NCBI RefSeq assembly: GCF_900100715.1
Contig: NZ_FNCA01000008.1
Span: forward strand, 1-64,000
Length of the DNA stretch: 64,000 bases
Origin: Methanolobus vulcani
GTDB taxonomy: Archaea; Halobacteriota; Methanosarcinia; Methanosarcinales; Methanosarcinaceae
Reading direction: 5' to 3'
This document shows, one piece after another, positions 62,343 to 64,000 of this stretch (position 1 is its first letter; every line of letters starts with the position of its first letter). Position numbers and translations under genes: made by a program. The notes under the pieces are model-generated. The model ran no database searches, had not been told where the DNA came from, and saw only the letters and a program-made list of their open reading frames with translations.

Positions 62343-64000
62343 TTGAATTTAAATAAATCTTTCAATTTTAAAAACATAACAATAAGTAAAAAAATCATTG
62401 TATTTGCATTAATTCTCACAATATTACCGGTTACAGCAGTAGGTATTTTTTCATACGAACAAACAGCCGGTGCCATTCGGGAACAGTTGCATGAGAGACT
62501 TGATGAGCAGGTTCTCATGGAAGAACAGTATATTGATGCTGTCTTTTCGGTGGCCCAGGAAAACCTGGTTGCAAGTGCCGGAGTTGCAGATGAAGTATTT
62601 TATTCAAATGGGAATCCGTCGATATCAAATGGAAATATGATCCTTGGAGAGGACTACGTTGTTAATGGAAATAATGAAATCGTCGACAACGTCAAAAGAC
62701 AAACAGGAAGTGAAGTATCTATATTCCAGGTTCGTGATGGATATGCAACCAGAATATCAACAACGACTACAAATTCAGATGGCAGTCGTGCACTTGGATC
62801 TAGAGTCTCAGATGAAGTATATAATGCAGTCGTAACAAATGGCAAGATATACACAGGACGCGCTAATGTCCTTGGTGAGTATTATCTGGCCTATTACAAA
62901 GCAATTAAGGATACAAGTGGAAATACCATTGGTATTCTTTCAATAGGTATCCCTGAAGAAGTATATCGTCTTCAGATCAAAAAGCAGATGTCTGGGATCG
63001 TAGTTGGTCAAACCGGATATATGTATGTGATAGATTCTAATGGTAATGTTATCATTCACCCAAGCGTAGAAGGCGATAATCTAATTACAAATGATTTTAT
63101 CAAAGAAATGATCGCCAACAAGGATGGCAGGATCACTTACATGTGGGAAGGCCGTGAAAAGGTAATGAGCTATGCTTATTATCCTGACAAGGACTGGATC
63201 ATTGTTACAGGAACCTATGTCGATGAGTTCGAGGCTCCTGTAAGGGCTATCAGGGATGGTATTGTTGCAGCAGTACTTGTTTTTGCTATACTTGGTGCGG
63301 GAGCTGCAATAATTATCAGCAGGTCTATTTCAGGTGGAATACAGAAAATCGTTGCAGATTTCAAGCAGATATCAGATGATGCTCTTGAAGGCAAAATCAA
63401 TACAAGGGCTGAAACTGATGTGGATATTGACTTTACAGCAATTCCTTCAGGTCTTAATGAGATATTGAACTCACTTTCAGCAGTCATAGGGGTTGTAAGT
63501 AAGAGCGCAAACAGTGTTGCTTCAACAGCTGAAGAGATGTCAGCTTCTATTGAGGAAATGACAGCCGCTTCAACTGAGATATCAGATACTGTTAATGAGA
63601 TCGCAAGAGGATCACAGGAGCAGTCTTCACGGGCTGAGGATATCTCAAGGACTATGAATGATATGACAATAGGTGTGCAGGATATTGCTAATAATGCTCA
63701 GAATGCAGCAGAGGCAGCAAATGCTGCAAGGGATTTCATTGCAAATGTCGGTCAGCAGTCCAGAGACCTGCTCGCCCAGATGGATGCGATACAGAATGCT
63801 ACTAACACTTCTTCAACTGTCATAAAAGAGCTTGAATCAAAGTCCAACCAGATAGGAGAGATCGTGGATATCATTACAAGCATTGCAGACCAGACAAACC
63901 TGCTTGCTCTTAACGCTGCTATTGAAGCTGCCAGGGCAGGAGAACATGGTCGTGGATTTGCTGTTGTTGCAGATGAGGTAAGAAAACTTGCCGAGAACTC
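62343..64000 (+). CDS. second Cache-domain methyl-accepting chemotaxis protein (3' end outside window)
   Basis: 552 codons to the window edge, no stop. Tandem paralogue of the receptor at 59948, alignable throughout: TM1 ([20 protein letters not shown]), Cache domain ([20 protein letters not shown]), TM2, HAMP and most of the MCP hairpin ([20 protein letters not shown]). It also starts with a TTG (AAGGATG upstream) and shares the Leu-Asn-x-x-Lys N-terminus. The ligand-facing half differs much more from its paralogue than the signalling half, so the pair probably senses different but related molecules. Confidence 0.92.
   Translation, partial: MNLNKSFNFKNITISKKIIVFALILTILPVTAVGIFSYEQTAGAIREQLHERLDEQVLMEEQYIDAVFSVAQENLVASAGVADEVFYSNGNPSISNGNMILGEDYVVNGNNEIVDNVKRQTGSEVSIFQVRDGYATRISTTTTNSDGSRALGSRVSDEVYNAVVTNGKIYTGRANVLGEYYLAYYKAIKDTSGNTIGILSIGIPEEVYRLQIKKQMSGIVVGQTGYMYVIDSNGNVIIHPSVEGDNLITNDFIKEMIANKDGRITYMWEGREKVMSYAYYPDKDWIIVTGTYVDEFEAPVRAIRDGIVAAVLVFAILGAGAAIIISRSISGGIQKIVADFKQISDDALEGKINTRAETDVDIDFTAIPSGLNEILNSLSAVIGVVSKSANSVASTAEEMSASIEEMTAASTEISDTVNEIARGSQEQSSRAEDISRTMNDMTIGVQDIANNAQNAAEAANAARDFIANVGQQSRDLLAQMDAIQNATNTSSTVIKELESKSNQIGEIVDIITSIADQTNLLALNAAIEAARAGEHGRGFAVVADEVRKLAEN

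Noticed and set aside
1-64000. tRNA, rRNA or CRISPR array
   Set aside because: No cloverleaf T-loop pattern, rRNA core sequence or spaced direct repeats were recognised; the only tandem repeats are inside protein genes.

Overview
The window looks like the chromosome of a methylotrophic methanogen of the Methanosarcinales (Methanolobus / Methanomethylovorans / Methanococcoides type). The evidence is a methanol methyltransferase operon (mtaC-mtaB) with the expected metal and corrinoid ligands, a CoM-methylating MtaA/MtbA-type enzyme, an orphan MtaC paralogue, archaeal aIF1A, a single-domain TRAM protein, a PGF-type C-terminal sorting tail, TATA-box promoters and AT-rich intergenic DNA. The genus is an inference; no rRNA gene is present to settle it.

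Layout. 0-8 kb: an IS1-type transposase tail, YjbQ, a small winged-helix protein, HIT, SfsA, then a minus-strand set of a small repeat peptide, an M4 metallopeptidase with a Cys-Pro-Pro repeat tail, and a radical SAM/SPASM enzyme. 8-13 kb: uracil permease plus uracil phosphoribosyltransferase, a chagasin-like lipoprotein, and a SatD/DUF3307 pair. 13-18 kb: four paralogous cysteine-rich ~106-110 aa proteins around an FGE-fold protein and a triple-PAS protein. 20-27 kb: orphan MtaC, a 1051-aa PAS/GAF protein without an output domain, a long intergenic region, and mtaCB with a structured leader. 27-35 kb: surface proteins and lipoproteins, a Rieske protein, a DEAD-box helicase and aIF1A. 35-38 kb: TRAM protein and hgcB/hgcA (mercury methylation). 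38-41 kb: a three-gene operon of a leaderless periplasmic-binding-protein fold, a GTPase and an ABC ATPase. 42-55 kb: NAPRTase, a Cys-rich wHTH regulator, a giant poly-HAMP chemoreceptor, a U32 enzyme, an Rsm22-like methyltransferase, a stand-alone corrinoid cap domain, TPR, a membrane protein and Maf. 55-64 kb: two surface lipoproteins, the CoM methylase, an ATP-grasp ligase, and two tandem Cache-domain chemoreceptors, the second running off the window.

How the parts fit. MtaB moves the methyl of methanol to the corrinoid of MtaC, and the MtaA-type enzyme moves it on to coenzyme M. The orphan MtaC beside a large PAS/GAF protein, the solitary corrinoid cap domain and HgcA add further corrinoid-linked functions. 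The most system-like novelties are (1) the radical SAM + M4 peptidase + repeat peptide locus, which resembles a RiPP pathway whose candidate substrate is fused to a protease; (2) the cytosolic binding-protein / GTPase / ABC-ATPase operon, with no membrane subunit; and (3) the four-paralogue Cys-rich family. Two genes appear to use non-canonical start codons: CTG for aIF1A and ATT for one Cys-rich paralogue.

No tRNA, rRNA or CRISPR array was recognised by eye. All calls rest on reading the sequence; no database search was run.
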